Numbered from the stretch's first letter, positions 1 to 6,180 are shown. The stretch is DNA of 7,274 nucleotides from QQUD01 sp039029915 (GCA_039029915.1 JBCCFD010000414.1:1-7274), one strand, 5' to 3'. Made by a program: numbers and translations. Notes: generated by a model from the letters alone, not told the origin.

Positions 1-506
1 ATTTGAACGGCCGTTTTTTCACTAATCTCACCAGCAAACAGCGTGGGGCCGCTCGTTTCTGTCAAAATTGTTTGCCACGTTTTGATGTCGGGGTCACCAG
101 ATGGTTGCCACCCTTTTTCTATAAGCCATTCGTATTCAGCCATGCAAACTCGGGTTCGGCCCGCCTCGGCGATGGCAATAAGGCGACCTTCGGTCGGCGG
201 CACCTGAATGGCAACAACATCTAATGTAGAAACGGCCAGTAGCGGTATCTGATGAACCAGTGCAAATCCTTTTGCCATCGCGAGTCCGACTCGAAGACCA
301 GTGTAAGAACCGGGGCCAATTGCCACGGCAATACCGGTCAAATCATTTGGCTCCATTTTGGCCCGAGCCATCAGCGCTTGAATGGCATCGGCTAGCTCAG
401 TGGTATGGTTATTGAGGCAACGCCAGCCACTTTCTGCCAACACGGCCGTTCCGTCATGGATGGCGACGCCCAACCAACGCGTCGCCGTATCAATCGCTAA
501 AATCAT
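1..506 (-). CDS. tsaB: TsaB, tRNA t6A biosynthesis protein (C-terminus cut by window edge)
   Basis: TsaB is the inactive ASKHA-fold paralogue of TsaD. It works with TsaD and TsaE to put threonylcarbamoyl on A37 of ANN-decoding tRNAs in the cytoplasm. The frame is open from the ATG at 506 down to base 1, giving 168 codons; the family is usually about 220-240 residues, so roughly the last quarter lies outside the window. It begins MILAIDTAT, the family's N-terminal strand, has HTTEL at residues 34-38 where TsaB proteins carry HSEEL-like residues, and the diagnostic GPGSYTGLRVG at 64-74. The start is set by an ATGA overlap with the tsaE stop, which implies translational coupling. Two ACGGCCGT palindromes (7-14 and 442-449) lie in the gene, both read as Thr-Ala-Val. 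rimI or tsaD may follow beyond the edge, as in many genomes, but this cannot be seen. Confidence 0.95.
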   Translation of the reverse strand, partial: MILAIDTATRWLGVAIHDGTAVLAESGWRCLNNHTTELADAIQALMARAKMEPNDLTGIAVAIGPGSYTGLRVGLAMAKGFALVHQIPLLAVSTLDVVAIQVPPTEGRLIAIAEAGRTRVCMAEYEWLIEKGWQPSGDPDIKTWQTILTETSGPTLFAGEISEKTAVQ

Positions 507-1009
507 TTATTTTTTCCAAAGGTGTTTTTTTGAAATTGCGTCATCAGGCTAAACGGCCGTTTGCCGTGTGCCTCAAACCGAATGCGGCGTTTTGTCTCTT
601 CAAAGGGATCGAAAGTGATCCACAGCCGGTCCGCTGGCAAAAAGGTTTTTAGCTGTTCTGGCCATTCGATCATCACGGTTTCACCATCCAACAGGATATC
701 TTCAACGCCAGTCGTCATCACATCATCTTCCGATTCCAACCGATAGCTATCCATGTGATACAGAATACGGCCGTCTTTTTCTCGGGGGTATTCATTAATC
801 AATGTAAACGTTGGACTCGTAACCCGATAAAGGCTGCCCCAACCTAAAGCAACACCGCGAGCCAAGGCTGTTTTACCAGCCCCCAGCTCACCAGACAAAC
901 AGACCACATCTCCCATTTGCAAAAGCCCACCCAAACGTACTCCAAACCGCTCCGTTTGTTCAACGCTATGGCTAATAAATTCGATTGTTTGCTGATTTAG
1001 AATTGGCAT
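503..1009 (-). CDS. tsaE: TsaE, ATPase of the tRNA t6A pathway
   Basis: TsaE is the small P-loop ATPase that drives turnover of the TsaB-TsaD complex in t6A37 tRNA modification. The 168-residue product has a Walker A motif GELGAGKT at 40-47, the switch-like VTSPTFTLINEY at 63-74, HMDSYRL at 85-91 and MIEWPEQL at 113-120, with the conserved Glu-Trp. All are hallmarks of the family (formerly YjeE). Length is normal (about 150-170). Its stop codon overlaps the tsaB start. No convincing Shine-Dalgarno sequence precedes the ATG at 1009, and another ATG at 1020 is out of frame, so the start is the best available rather than proven. The gene is divergent from the phosphoesterase at 1238. The C-terminal tail after about residue 148 is basic and looks lineage-specific; it contains one ACGGCCGT palindrome (553-560), and a second lies at 767-774. 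Confidence 0.95.
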   Translation of the reverse strand: MPILNQQTIEFISHSVEQTERFGVRLGGLLQMGDVVCLSGELGAGKTALARGVALGWGSLYRVTSPTFTLINEYPREKDGRILYHMDSYRLESEDDVMTTGVEDILLDGETVMIEWPEQLKTFLPADRLWITFDPFEETKRRIRFEAHGKRPFSLMTQFQKNTFGKNK

Positions 1010-1143
1010 AAGGCAGTCATTTTTGACCTGTTTTTTCGTTTAGATCAGTTCTCTGTCTCAAAACCATTTATAAAAATGTCCAGATAAAGATTGATGGTTC
1101 CTTATATTACGGCATATTTAGCTAGTTTTTATTCAAAAATATT

Positions 1144-1166
1144 AGTGAAGTTTAGTAAAATTCACT
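1144..1166. promoter_or_regulatory. Operator-like dyad in the divergent tsaE/phosphoesterase gap
   Basis: AGTGAA (1144-1149) and TTCACT (1161-1166) form a perfect 6-bp dyad with an 11-bp AT-rich spacer. It lies just before a TATTAT (1171-1176) that could be a plus-strand -10 box, about 70 bases ahead of the phosphoesterase start. The geometry suits a dimeric regulator. The rest of the 228-bp gap is AT-rich, with no open frame and no clear -35 box on either strand. Chance occurrence in AT-rich DNA is quite possible. Confidence 0.25.
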
Positions 1167-1237
1167 CCAATATTATACCTTCTCAATTTAATCATGGTAT
1201 CATTAGCGAACATCGAACAAATTGATAGGAAGTATTA

Positions 1238-1966
1238 ATGCGCATCCTTGTTATCTCTGATATCCACGCTAATTTAGTAGCTTTTGAAAAAGTATTACAA
1301 GTCACCAAAGGCCAATGGGACAAAATTTGGTTTTTAGGCGATCTTGTTGGCTATGGACCCGATCCGAATGAATGTGTTCAGCTTATGAAAGAGCAAGAGC
1401 ACATTAGTTTATCTGGCAATCACGATTGGGCAACACTCGGCCGATTGGATATTGAGGACTTTAACCGAGAAGCCAAAGCGGCTATCGAATGGACCCAAAA
1501 TACGATTACGGAAGAAACAAGAACCTATCTCGATCCCCTTAAATCAGTTGAGGACCACGAACCATTTACCATCGCCCACGGTAGTCCCCGTCATCCGGTG
1601 TGGGAATACATCCTTGATGGTCAAACGGCCTCCATCAACTTCCTTTATTTCCACACCTCTTACTGCTTCGTAGGCCACACACACGTCCCGCTGATTTTTG
1701 AAGAAAAAGCGGGAAGCCATATTGCCGCCTACTCCCCCCCTTACGACACCACCATTCCACTTGGCCGAACGCGTCTCATCATTAACCCCGGTAGCGTTGG
1801 CCAGCCGCGCGATTCTGATCCACGAGCCGCTTATGCTCTTTTAGACAGCGAAAAATTGCAAATTGCCTTCCATCGCGTTGAGTACAATATCGAAGAAACC
1901 CAAAACAGAATGCAGGCTCATGGACTTCCCGAACGGCTCATTGCCCGTCTTAGCTACGGCTGGTAA
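1238..1966 (+). CDS. Calcineurin-like metallophosphoesterase (Metallophos_2 / YfcE-MJ0936 type)
   Basis: A cytoplasmic two-metal phosphoesterase of 242 residues, normal for this group. All metal-ligand motifs are present in order: D8-x-H10 (SDIHAN), G34-D35 (GDLVGYGPDP), G60-N61-H62-D63, H114 (IAHGSPRHP) and G146-H147-T148-H149. NPGSVGQPRD at 183-191 is typical of the small bacterial phosphodiesterases related to YfcE and MJ0936. It should therefore hydrolyse phosphodiesters or phosphomonoesters with Mn or similar metals; the natural substrate cannot be deduced. No signal peptide or membrane segment is seen. The start is well supported: AGGAAG at 1227-1232 sits five bases ahead of the ATG. 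It stands alone on the plus strand, divergent from tsaE and about 200 bp ahead of the lipoprotein gene. It contains no copy of the ACGGCCGT palindrome that is common in its neighbours. Confidence 0.92.
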   Translation: MRILVISDIHANLVAFEKVLQVTKGQWDKIWFLGDLVGYGPDPNECVQLMKEQEHISLSGNHDWATLGRLDIEDFNREAKAAIEWTQNTITEETRTYLDPLKSVEDHEPFTIAHGSPRHPVWEYILDGQTASINFLYFHTSYCFVGHTHVPLIFEEKAGSHIAAYSPPYDTTIPLGRTRLIINPGSVGQPRDSDPRAAYALLDSEKLQIAFHRVEYNIEETQNRMQAHGLPERLIARLSYGW

Positions 1967-2085
1967 TTTACCCATTAGGCCAAAATATTCACTGATCCAG
2001 CTCATCTCACACAATTAAATTAGGTCAATTTAACCGTCAAAAAAACGTGATGGAACCTTTTCGGTTGAAATATCGTTTTAGAACT

Positions 2086-2147
2086 GTGCGACCCGTTTTT
2101 TTGGATACTAAAAAACTCTCTCCATCCATCCAAATAGCAGGTCGCAC
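2086..2147 (+). promoter_or_regulatory. Nested inverted repeat in the lipoprotein gene leader
   Basis: GTGCGACC (2086-2093) pairs perfectly with GGTCGCAC (2140-2147). Inside it, TTTGGAT (2100-2106) pairs perfectly with ATCCAAA (2128-2134), leaving a small internal loop and a 21-base apical loop. The structure ends seven bases before the GGAGG of the lipoprotein gene. As RNA it would be a long hairpin beside the ribosome binding site, able to affect translation or mRNA stability; as DNA it could be a regulator site. No family of structured RNA is recognised. The remainder of the 195-bp gap holds no gene, no clear promoter and no clear terminator for the phosphoesterase. Confidence 0.5.
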
Positions 2148-2167
2148 TTTCTTGGAGGTACATGATT

Positions 2168-3139
2168 ATGAAACTGAAATTTTTAATTCCCTTTATCATG
2201 CTTTTGGCTATTTTACCAGCCTGTTCTCCTGAAGTTGTCACAGAAACAGTCTACGTGTCTGATGAAAGCTTCGGAGCGGCTGAACCTGCCTCAGCACCCG
2301 CTGAATCGCGCCTAAGCTTTTCAGTCGATCAAGCAACTAGTTTTGATGGTGATGAAGGTGGAGATTTTGACGATTCTTTTGAAAGCGAAGCTAATTTAAG
2401 CGAAGAACAAGAGCGACCGAGGCAGGAACGCCTTATTATTCGCACGGCTGAGCTTAGTCTGATCATTGAAAATACGGATGAGGCAATCAATGTCATAACT
2501 GAACTAGTTGAGTCAAATGACGGTTGGGTTGTGTCAAGCAATGTCTACGAATATAGTGATGTGAAACAAGGATCTATCACGGTACGCGTGCCGTCTACTG
2601 GCTTTAATAGTGCTCTATTGGCAATGAAAGATATCGCTTTGGAAGTCACTAATGAATCGATTTCAGGGCAGGATGTCACGGAAGAATTTGTTGATTTATC
2701 GCTACGGCTTGAAAATTTAGAAGCCACGGCCGATCGCGTTCGCGCTTTCTTGGATGATGCCACAGAGGTAGAAGATGCCCTAGCTGTTAATCGAGAATTA
2801 AGCCGCCTGGAAGGGGAAATCGAGCAAATCAAGGGCCGACGTGAATTCTTATCCCAGTCTGCCCAATTTTCAACGATTACGATTAACTTAATTCCAGATG
2901 AGCTGACTCAACCGATTGAAATTGGTGGATGGCAGCCGCGCGGTATTGCCAAAGAAGCGATTGAGACCTTAGTTGAAGCTCTACAGGGTCTTGGTGGATT
3001 TGTTATTTGGTTCTTCATCTTCTTGTTGCCGATGGGCCTTCTCTATGGCGTACCGCTTTATTTTGTCGGTCGATTTGTTTACCGCTGGCGTTTAAGACGG
3101 CGTGAACAACGAATAGCTGAGACAATTGCAGAAGAATAG
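2168..3139 (+). CDS. DUF4349-family lipoprotein with C-terminal membrane helix
   Basis: Numbering here is from an upstream ATG at 2162 (325 residues). The protein opens with a lipoprotein signal: basic start, hydrophobic core, and lipobox L18-P19-A20-C21. Next comes an acidic, Ser/Ala-rich linker (about 22-90), then the DUF4349 domain (about 90-245), with RTAELSLIIEN, the VRVPSTGF strand and a charged helical stretch at about 174-232 likely to form a coiled coil. A strong membrane segment (about 277-305) is followed by an Arg-rich cytoplasmic tail. The DUF4349 domain should thus lie outside the membrane, held at both ends. Its role is unknown; a scaffolding or envelope-sensing job is only a guess. 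GGAGG at 2154-2158 is 3 bases from the ATG at 2162 but 9 from the in-frame ATG at 2168, so the second is preferred. It converges on the ATPase gene with a 2-bp gap. Confidence 0.88.
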   Translation: MKLKFLIPFIMLLAILPACSPEVVTETVYVSDESFGAAEPASAPAESRLSFSVDQATSFDGDEGGDFDDSFESEANLSEEQERPRQERLIIRTAELSLIIENTDEAINVITELVESNDGWVVSSNVYEYSDVKQGSITVRVPSTGFNSALLAMKDIALEVTNESISGQDVTEEFVDLSLRLENLEATADRVRAFLDDATEVEDALAVNRELSRLEGEIEQIKGRREFLSQSAQFSTITINLIPDELTQPIEIGGWQPRGIAKEAIETLVEALQGLGGFVIWFFIFLLPMGLLYGVPLYFVGRFVYRWRLRRREQRIAETIAEE

Positions 3140-3141
3140 AG

Positions 3142-3888
3142 CTATAAAGCTAGCCGAACGGCCGTTGCACAATCGTGAAAGACGGCCGTTCCTTGGCTCT
3201 CTAAAGATCGAGGGCGGGCAATCGGCACCGGAATCTGGGCTGAGATGGTTGCCCCCCGTTTTTCTTCCATTTCCCCAATGACCAGCACCTCATCCGCTAA
3301 AAAGACAGCCTCTGTGATGCTGTGCGTGACCATCACCACGGTCACAGGCTTAGCATTCCATATCCGCAATAGCTCCTGCCCCATCCGTTCACGCGTTAGC
3401 GCATCTAATGCACCAAAGGGTTCGTCCAACAGCAAAATTGACGGCTCAGCCGCTAGGGCACGGGCTAAGGCCACACGCTGTTTCATTCCACCTGATAGCT
3501 GAGCAGGATAGCTGTGCATGGCGTCACTTAGACCCACAAGGTCAAGCATTTCTTCAACACGATGCCGAGCATTACGGCCGTTTATCCCCTTAATCTCCAA
3601 TGGCAAACGAACGTTTTCATAAGCCGTGCGCCACGGCATCAAATTATCCTGCTGAAAAACGATCCCAATATTTTCAGACGAAACTTGTTCATCCCCCAAA
3701 GAAATATGTCCAGAGGCCGGTTCAACCAAACCAGCTAAAATCTTGAGTAACGTTGATTTCCCAACGCCGGACTGCCCGACTAAGGCCACAAAAGCCTGAG
3801 ACTCAACCGTCATTGAAACATCACGCAAAACCATCTGATCTTCGACAAACCAGTGGGACACATTTTGAACAGCGAGTGATGCAGTCAT
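3142..3888 (-). CDS. ABC transporter ATPase, TauB/SsuB-ThiZ type, probably of the riboflavin importer
   Basis: Cytoplasmic ATPase that would power the RibX permease. Residue numbers count from an in-frame GTG at 3906 (254 codons). Every catalytic element is intact: Walker A GQSGVGKS 44-51, Q-loop FQQDNLMPWRT from 84, signature LSGGMKQR 137-144, Walker B ILLLDEP 157-163, D-loop ALDA 166-169 and switch His195. The sequence matches the NitT/TauT group whose members pair with NMT1/ThiY-type binding proteins. I prefer the ATG at 3888 (248 residues), as its MTASLAVQNVS start fits the family and no ribosome site serves the GTG; the site before the ATG is weak too. It is third in the unit after permease and binding protein, separated by a 130-base hairpin-rich spacer. 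The last codons contain two ACGGCCGT palindromes, each read as Thr-Ala-Val. Cargo is inferred from the upstream FMN riboswitch. Confidence 0.92.
   Translation of the reverse strand: MTASLAVQNVSHWFVEDQMVLRDVSMTVESQAFVALVGQSGVGKSTLLKILAGLVEPASGHISLGDEQVSSENIGIVFQQDNLMPWRTAYENVRLPLEIKGINGRNARHRVEEMLDLVGLSDAMHSYPAQLSGGMKQRVALARALAAEPSILLLDEPFGALDALTRERMGQELLRIWNAKPVTVVMVTHSITEAVFLADEVLVIGEMEEKRGATISAQIPVPIARPRSLESQGTAVFHDCATAVRLAL
3156..3191. terminator. Hairpin of two ACGGCCGT palindromes at the convergent gene junction
   Basis: GAACGGCCGT (3156-3165) and ACGGCCGTTC (3182-3191) are perfect reverse complements, giving a GC-rich 10-bp stem with a 16-base loop. The hairpin lies inside the 3' end of the ATPase gene, 17 bases beyond the lipoprotein stop. 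With only 2 bp between the converging genes there is no other room for a terminator. It lacks a U-tract on either strand, so it may work as a Rho-dependent pause site or 3' end stabiliser rather than a classic intrinsic terminator. Each half is itself palindromic, so alternative foldings exist. Confidence 0.45.
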
Positions 3889-3912
3889 AATTCTTTGAGT
3901 TTTCACTGATGT

Positions 3913-3972
3913 GTAACCAGCACCCAGCCTTTAGAAACAAGTTACATAAGTCCTATGCTGAGTGCTGGTTAC
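3913..3972. repeat. Long imperfect inverted repeat between ATPase and binding-protein genes
   Basis: Bases 3913-3928 (GTAACCAGCACCCAGC) and 3957-3972 (GCTGAGTGCTGGTTAC) are complementary at 15 of 16 positions, with a 28-base loop. It lies in the spacer of the transport unit, 25 bases ahead of the ATPase ATG. Since binding proteins are usually needed in excess over the ATPase, a stem that slows 3'-5' decay or causes partial termination would fit, but no U-tract follows on the minus strand. The right arm runs into a degenerate heptamer repeat (GGTTACT, GATTACT at 3967-3980). A REP-like or small mobile repeat is an alternative. Confidence 0.6.
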
Positions 3973-3991
3973 TGATTACTAGTATTCTGTC

Positions 3992-4036
3992 AAGCATCCA
4001 ATTCTGGGAATCTCAATAAACAGAACCAAGATGCTT
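3992..4036. repeat. Second hairpin, directly after the binding-protein gene
   Basis: AAGCATC (3992-3998) pairs with GATGCTT (4030-4036), and inside it TTCTG (4002-4006) pairs with CAGAA (4021-4025). The hairpin begins three bases after the binding-protein stop codon in the minus direction. It has a T6 tract (4035-4040) only on the plus strand, so as an intrinsic terminator it would act on antisense transcription; for the sense mRNA it is more likely a stabilising 3' stem. Confidence 0.45.
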
Positions 4037-4038
4037 TT

Positions 4039-5004
4039 TTACTCCACGAACTCGTTCGTGTAGGCTGCTTCAAGATTCTCGACGGGGCCATCAAGGAAGC
4101 CCATATCAATAAGCACTTGCTGCGTTTGCTCCCAAGAGCTAGCTTCTGTAACACCCAGTGTTTCAGCTTCCCACATCTCTATCGATGCGTCTAAAACAGG
4201 CATTCTTTCGTCTTCAAGCCCTTCGACAAAGTTCTTGCTAATCTCAAAAGCCGCTTCTGGATCATCGATGGTATCTTGCAAGCCGCGCAGAATCGCCCGA
4301 GTGAACCCTTCAACCAGCTCCGGATTCTCAGCAATGGTTTCTTCATTAGAAATCAGACCCGTGGCTACCATATCAATGAAATCTGCCACAAAAAGCACGT
4401 TGATATCTTCACCCTGCCCAGCTAGTTGGATGGGTTCGTTATTCCCATAGCCCACAACCGCTTCTACCTGATCAGTTAAAAGTGATTCAACCTGTGTAAA
4501 CCCAATTTCGCTGGCATTGACATCATCTTGCGTCAATTCATTGGCTGATAAAAGACCAACATATCCAACATAGGTTGCCCCAAAGAATCCAGGGATTCCC
4601 ACAGAACGGCCGTTTAAATCAGCGGGGGTTTGAATATTAGCGTCGGCTTTACTGACAACCGCAATGGGGTATTTTTGGAACCATTCCAAGACATAAACTA
4701 CGGGCAGACCCTGTGCGCGAGCCAAAACAACTTGCTCACCACCAACAAGCGCAAAAGGCAATTCATTGGCACCGACCAAAGCCATACCGTCTGTTTCAAA
4801 GCTGTAATCAAACTCAACTTCAAATCCTTCCTCAGCAAAATATCCGTTTTCAACGGCAACATAGAATGGTGCATACTGTGGATCGGGAATGAAGCCCATT
4901 GGTAAGCGAATTGATGTTAATTCATCAGCCGCAGGGGTTGTTGGACCACAAGCGGCTAGGAACAATAATGCCCCGAGAACAAAAAGTAGAATGCGTTTTA
5001 ACAT
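4039..5004 (-). CDS. ribY: RibY-like substrate-binding lipoprotein of a riboflavin ABC importer
   Basis: Extracytoplasmic solute-binding protein of the NMT1/ThiY fold. Numbering from the ATG at 5010 gives 323 residues, with a lipoprotein signal and lipobox L18-A19-A20-C21. The mature protein has GFIPDPQYAPFYVAVENGYFAEEG from residue 39, the usual opening of this family, a glycine-rich hinge region (DLNGRSVGIPGFFGATY, 131-147) and family-typical NEPIQLAGQG at 191-200. Homology alone would suggest a thiamine-precursor or nitrate/taurine ligand. The FMN riboswitch at the head of the unit, and the known RibXY systems of Chloroflexi, point to riboflavin. GGAG at 5014-5017 is 3 bases from the ATG at 5010 but 9 from the in-frame ATG at 5004, so I use the latter. 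It begins shortly after the permease stop, hence co-transcription. It has one ACGGCCGT copy at 4606-4613, read as Asn-Gly-Arg. Confidence 0.88.
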   Translation of the reverse strand: MLKRILLFVLGALLFLAACGPTTPAADELTSIRLPMGFIPDPQYAPFYVAVENGYFAEEGFEVEFDYSFETDGMALVGANELPFALVGGEQVVLARAQGLPVVYVLEWFQKYPIAVVSKADANIQTPADLNGRSVGIPGFFGATYVGYVGLLSANELTQDDVNASEIGFTQVESLLTDQVEAVVGYGNNEPIQLAGQGEDINVLFVADFIDMVATGLISNEETIAENPELVEGFTRAILRGLQDTIDDPEAAFEISKNFVEGLEDERMPVLDASIEMWEAETLGVTEASSWEQTQQVLIDMGFLDGPVENLEAAYTNEFVE

Positions 5005-5020
5005 GATCATCTTCTCCGAA

Positions 5021-5797
5021 TTATTGTTGGTCTTGCCAACGTAATAAACGATTTTCTAAATAGGTAACGATGCCATACATGGAAAGTGCAATGGCCCCTA
5101 ACGTAACTAAAACAACAAAGACAAGATCCGTTTTAAATTGATATCTCGCTGTTACAAGCAAAAACCCAAGGCCAATGCTCTTGGGCTGAACAAACTCCCC
5201 CACTAACGCCCCAATAACTGACAAGGTCGCACCCACTTTCAAACCAGCCAGCAATATTGGAAGCGCTGAAGGCACTTCTAATTTCACAAAGATTTGCCAA
5301 GGAGTTGCTTTCAGAGACTGCATAAGTTCATACAGTTCTTTGGGCACAGCGCGCAAACCAGCTACCATATTGACGAGGATCGGAAAAAATACGACGATAA
5401 CGGCAACGAGCACCCGAGCCCAGTAGGTTGAACGCACCCAAATGGTTAATAATGGTGCAATGGCAATGATTGGAATTGCTTGTGATGCAATTAAGTAGGG
5501 TGAGACAAGCTTTTCGGCAAGGGGGGATTTGGCAAGAACATAGCCAAGGGGAGCGGCAATGGCAGCACCAAGCAGCAGACCTGGAATAACTTCCCCAATC
5601 GTTATGAGAGAGTGACGTAATAAACGGCCGTCTTCCACCACGATCAGAAATTGCTTCCAAACATCAAATGGACCGGGCAGAATAAACCGATCATATCCGC
5701 CAAGCAAAACCAGCAATTGCCAAAACAAAAGCAGAATGCATCCCGAAATTAATGTCACCAACCATCTAGGTTGATTCAATAAGCTATTTTTTATCAT
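5021..5797 (-). CDS. ribX: RibX-like permease of a riboflavin ABC importer
   Basis: Integral membrane subunit of the BPD_transp_1 family, 258 residues, a normal length. About six hydrophobic segments are visible (roughly 13-33, 64-90, 100-121, 126-147, 180-203, 224-246). The EAA loop that docks onto the ATPase is clear at about 153-180 (KELYELMQSLKATPWQIF onward), with the conserved glycine replaced by alanine or threonine. It resembles SsuC/TauC/ThiX proteins, so function is assigned from context: it is the first gene behind an FMN riboswitch and terminator, followed 10 bases later by the binding-protein region. The ATG at 5797 is the first possible start, since an in-frame TGA lies four codons upstream; there is no good Shine-Dalgarno sequence, only an A-rich stretch. 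One ACGGCCGT copy at 5624-5631 is read as Asp-Gly-Arg. Confidence 0.9.
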   Translation of the reverse strand: MIKNSLLNQPRWLVTLISGCILLLFWQLLVLLGGYDRFILPGPFDVWKQFLIVVEDGRLLRHSLITIGEVIPGLLLGAAIAAPLGYVLAKSPLAEKLVSPYLIASQAIPIIAIAPLLTIWVRSTYWARVLVAVIVVFFPILVNMVAGLRAVPKELYELMQSLKATPWQIFVKLEVPSALPILLAGLKVGATLSVIGALVGEFVQPKSIGLGFLLVTARYQFKTDLVFVVLVTLGAIALSMYGIVTYLENRLLRWQDQQ

Positions 5798-5900
5798 TAT
5801 ATTTTTTCAATTAATAGGGAGAGAGCACGCAGAAGCAAAATGCGCAGAGAATGTTGCCACGCCGCCATAAGCGCAAAAACAACAATCTCATCTTGCCAAT

Positions 5901-5924
5901 AAAAAACCCCACTCTAAAGTGGGG
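5901..5924 (-). terminator. Intrinsic terminator of the FMN riboswitch expression platform
   Basis: In the minus direction CCCCACT (5924-5918) pairs with AGTGGGG (5913-5907) around a four-base loop, followed at once by six U (5906-5901). This is a textbook Rho-independent terminator. It lies about 30 bases after the aptamer and about 100 bases before ribX, so it controls read-through into the transport genes. There is no T-tract on the plus strand, so it acts in one direction only. FMN binding should favour the terminator and shut the unit off. Confidence 0.93.
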
Positions 5925-5953
5925 CAACAATAGGCAAACGCATCGATGTGCAA

Positions 5954-6085
5954 ACCTTCTCCCATCCAGACTATACTGTCGGCTCTAGAGTCTCACTAGA
6001 TCAACCAAATGATTTTCAAATGGTTCGCGGGCTTGGTCTGCGCTGACCTCACCGCCGGTCGGGAATTTCACCCTGCCCCGAAGGT
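5954..6085 (-). promoter_or_regulatory. FMN riboswitch aptamer (RFN element)
   Basis: Read on the minus strand, the closing stem P1 is ACCTTC (6085-6080) with GAAGGT (5959-5954). Within it come the conserved core blocks in order: GGGCAGGGTGAAATTCCCGACCGGCGGT, a variable GGTC/GACC hairpin, AAGCCCGCGA, an AACCA/TGGTT arm, the CTAG-TGAGACT-CTAG-AGCC arm, and GCCGACAGTATAGTCTGGATGGGAGAAGG up to P1. These match the RFN consensus almost base for base, with only variable arms differing. The element binds flavin mononucleotide. It lies 16 or so bases after the expected transcription start and ahead of a strong terminator, so control is by transcription termination. It is the main evidence that the downstream ABC system carries riboflavin. 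Confidence 0.98.
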
Positions 6086-6107
6086 AAATATTAAATTGGT
6101 GAACTAT

Positions 6108-6135
6108 ATTATATAAAAGTCACCCAAAAGGTCAA
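6108..6135 (-). promoter_or_regulatory. Sigma70-type promoter of the riboswitch-transporter unit
   Basis: On the minus strand TTGACC (6135-6130) is a near-perfect -35 box and TATAAT (6113-6108) a perfect -10 box, with a 16-bp spacer. Transcription would start near 6101, about 16 bases before the aptamer's P1 stem. Strength fits a unit that is held down by a riboswitch rather than by promoter choice. Confidence 0.85.
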
Positions 6136-6152
6136 TAAATAAAAATGGTTTA

Positions 6153-6180
6153 TTAATAGATAGCAATCAATAGCTATTAA
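6153..6180. promoter_or_regulatory. AT-rich dyad between the two divergent promoters
   Basis: TTAATAG (6153-6159) and CTATTAA (6174-6180) form a 7-bp dyad. AATAGCTATT (6169-6178) is itself a perfect 10-bp palindrome overlapping its right arm. It lies between the minus-strand -35 box and the plus-strand -10 box, where a regulator of either unit could bind. In DNA this AT-rich such dyads arise easily by chance. Confidence 0.25.

Noticed and set aside
3245..3593. Plus-strand open frames opposite the ABC ATPase (and similar antisense frames elsewhere, such as 3-224, 561-746, 2545-2832 and 4630-4905)
   Set aside because: They overlap well-recognised genes, have no ribosome sites and resemble no protein; they are by-products of codon bias.
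3889..3906. GTG start for the ABC ATPase
   Set aside because: No ribosome site lies ahead of it and the six extra residues do not fit the family; the ATG at 3888 is preferred, though its own site is weak.
3913..3972. Insertion sequence or MITE
   Set aside because: The inverted repeat is only 60 bp, has no transposase and only an overlapping 6-bp direct repeat at its ends, so a plain hairpin is the safer call.
4039..5797. Thiamine-precursor (ThiXYZ) or nitrate/taurine transporter
   Set aside because: The proteins resemble these families, but the leader carries an FMN aptamer and no TPP (THI-box) element, so riboflavin is the better call.
5811..5891. 26-residue frame between the riboswitch terminator and ribX (minus strand)
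   Set aside because: It starts with ATG but has no Shine-Dalgarno sequence, a Cys/Leu/Arg-rich composition and no sign of selection; kept only as a remote leader-peptide possibility.
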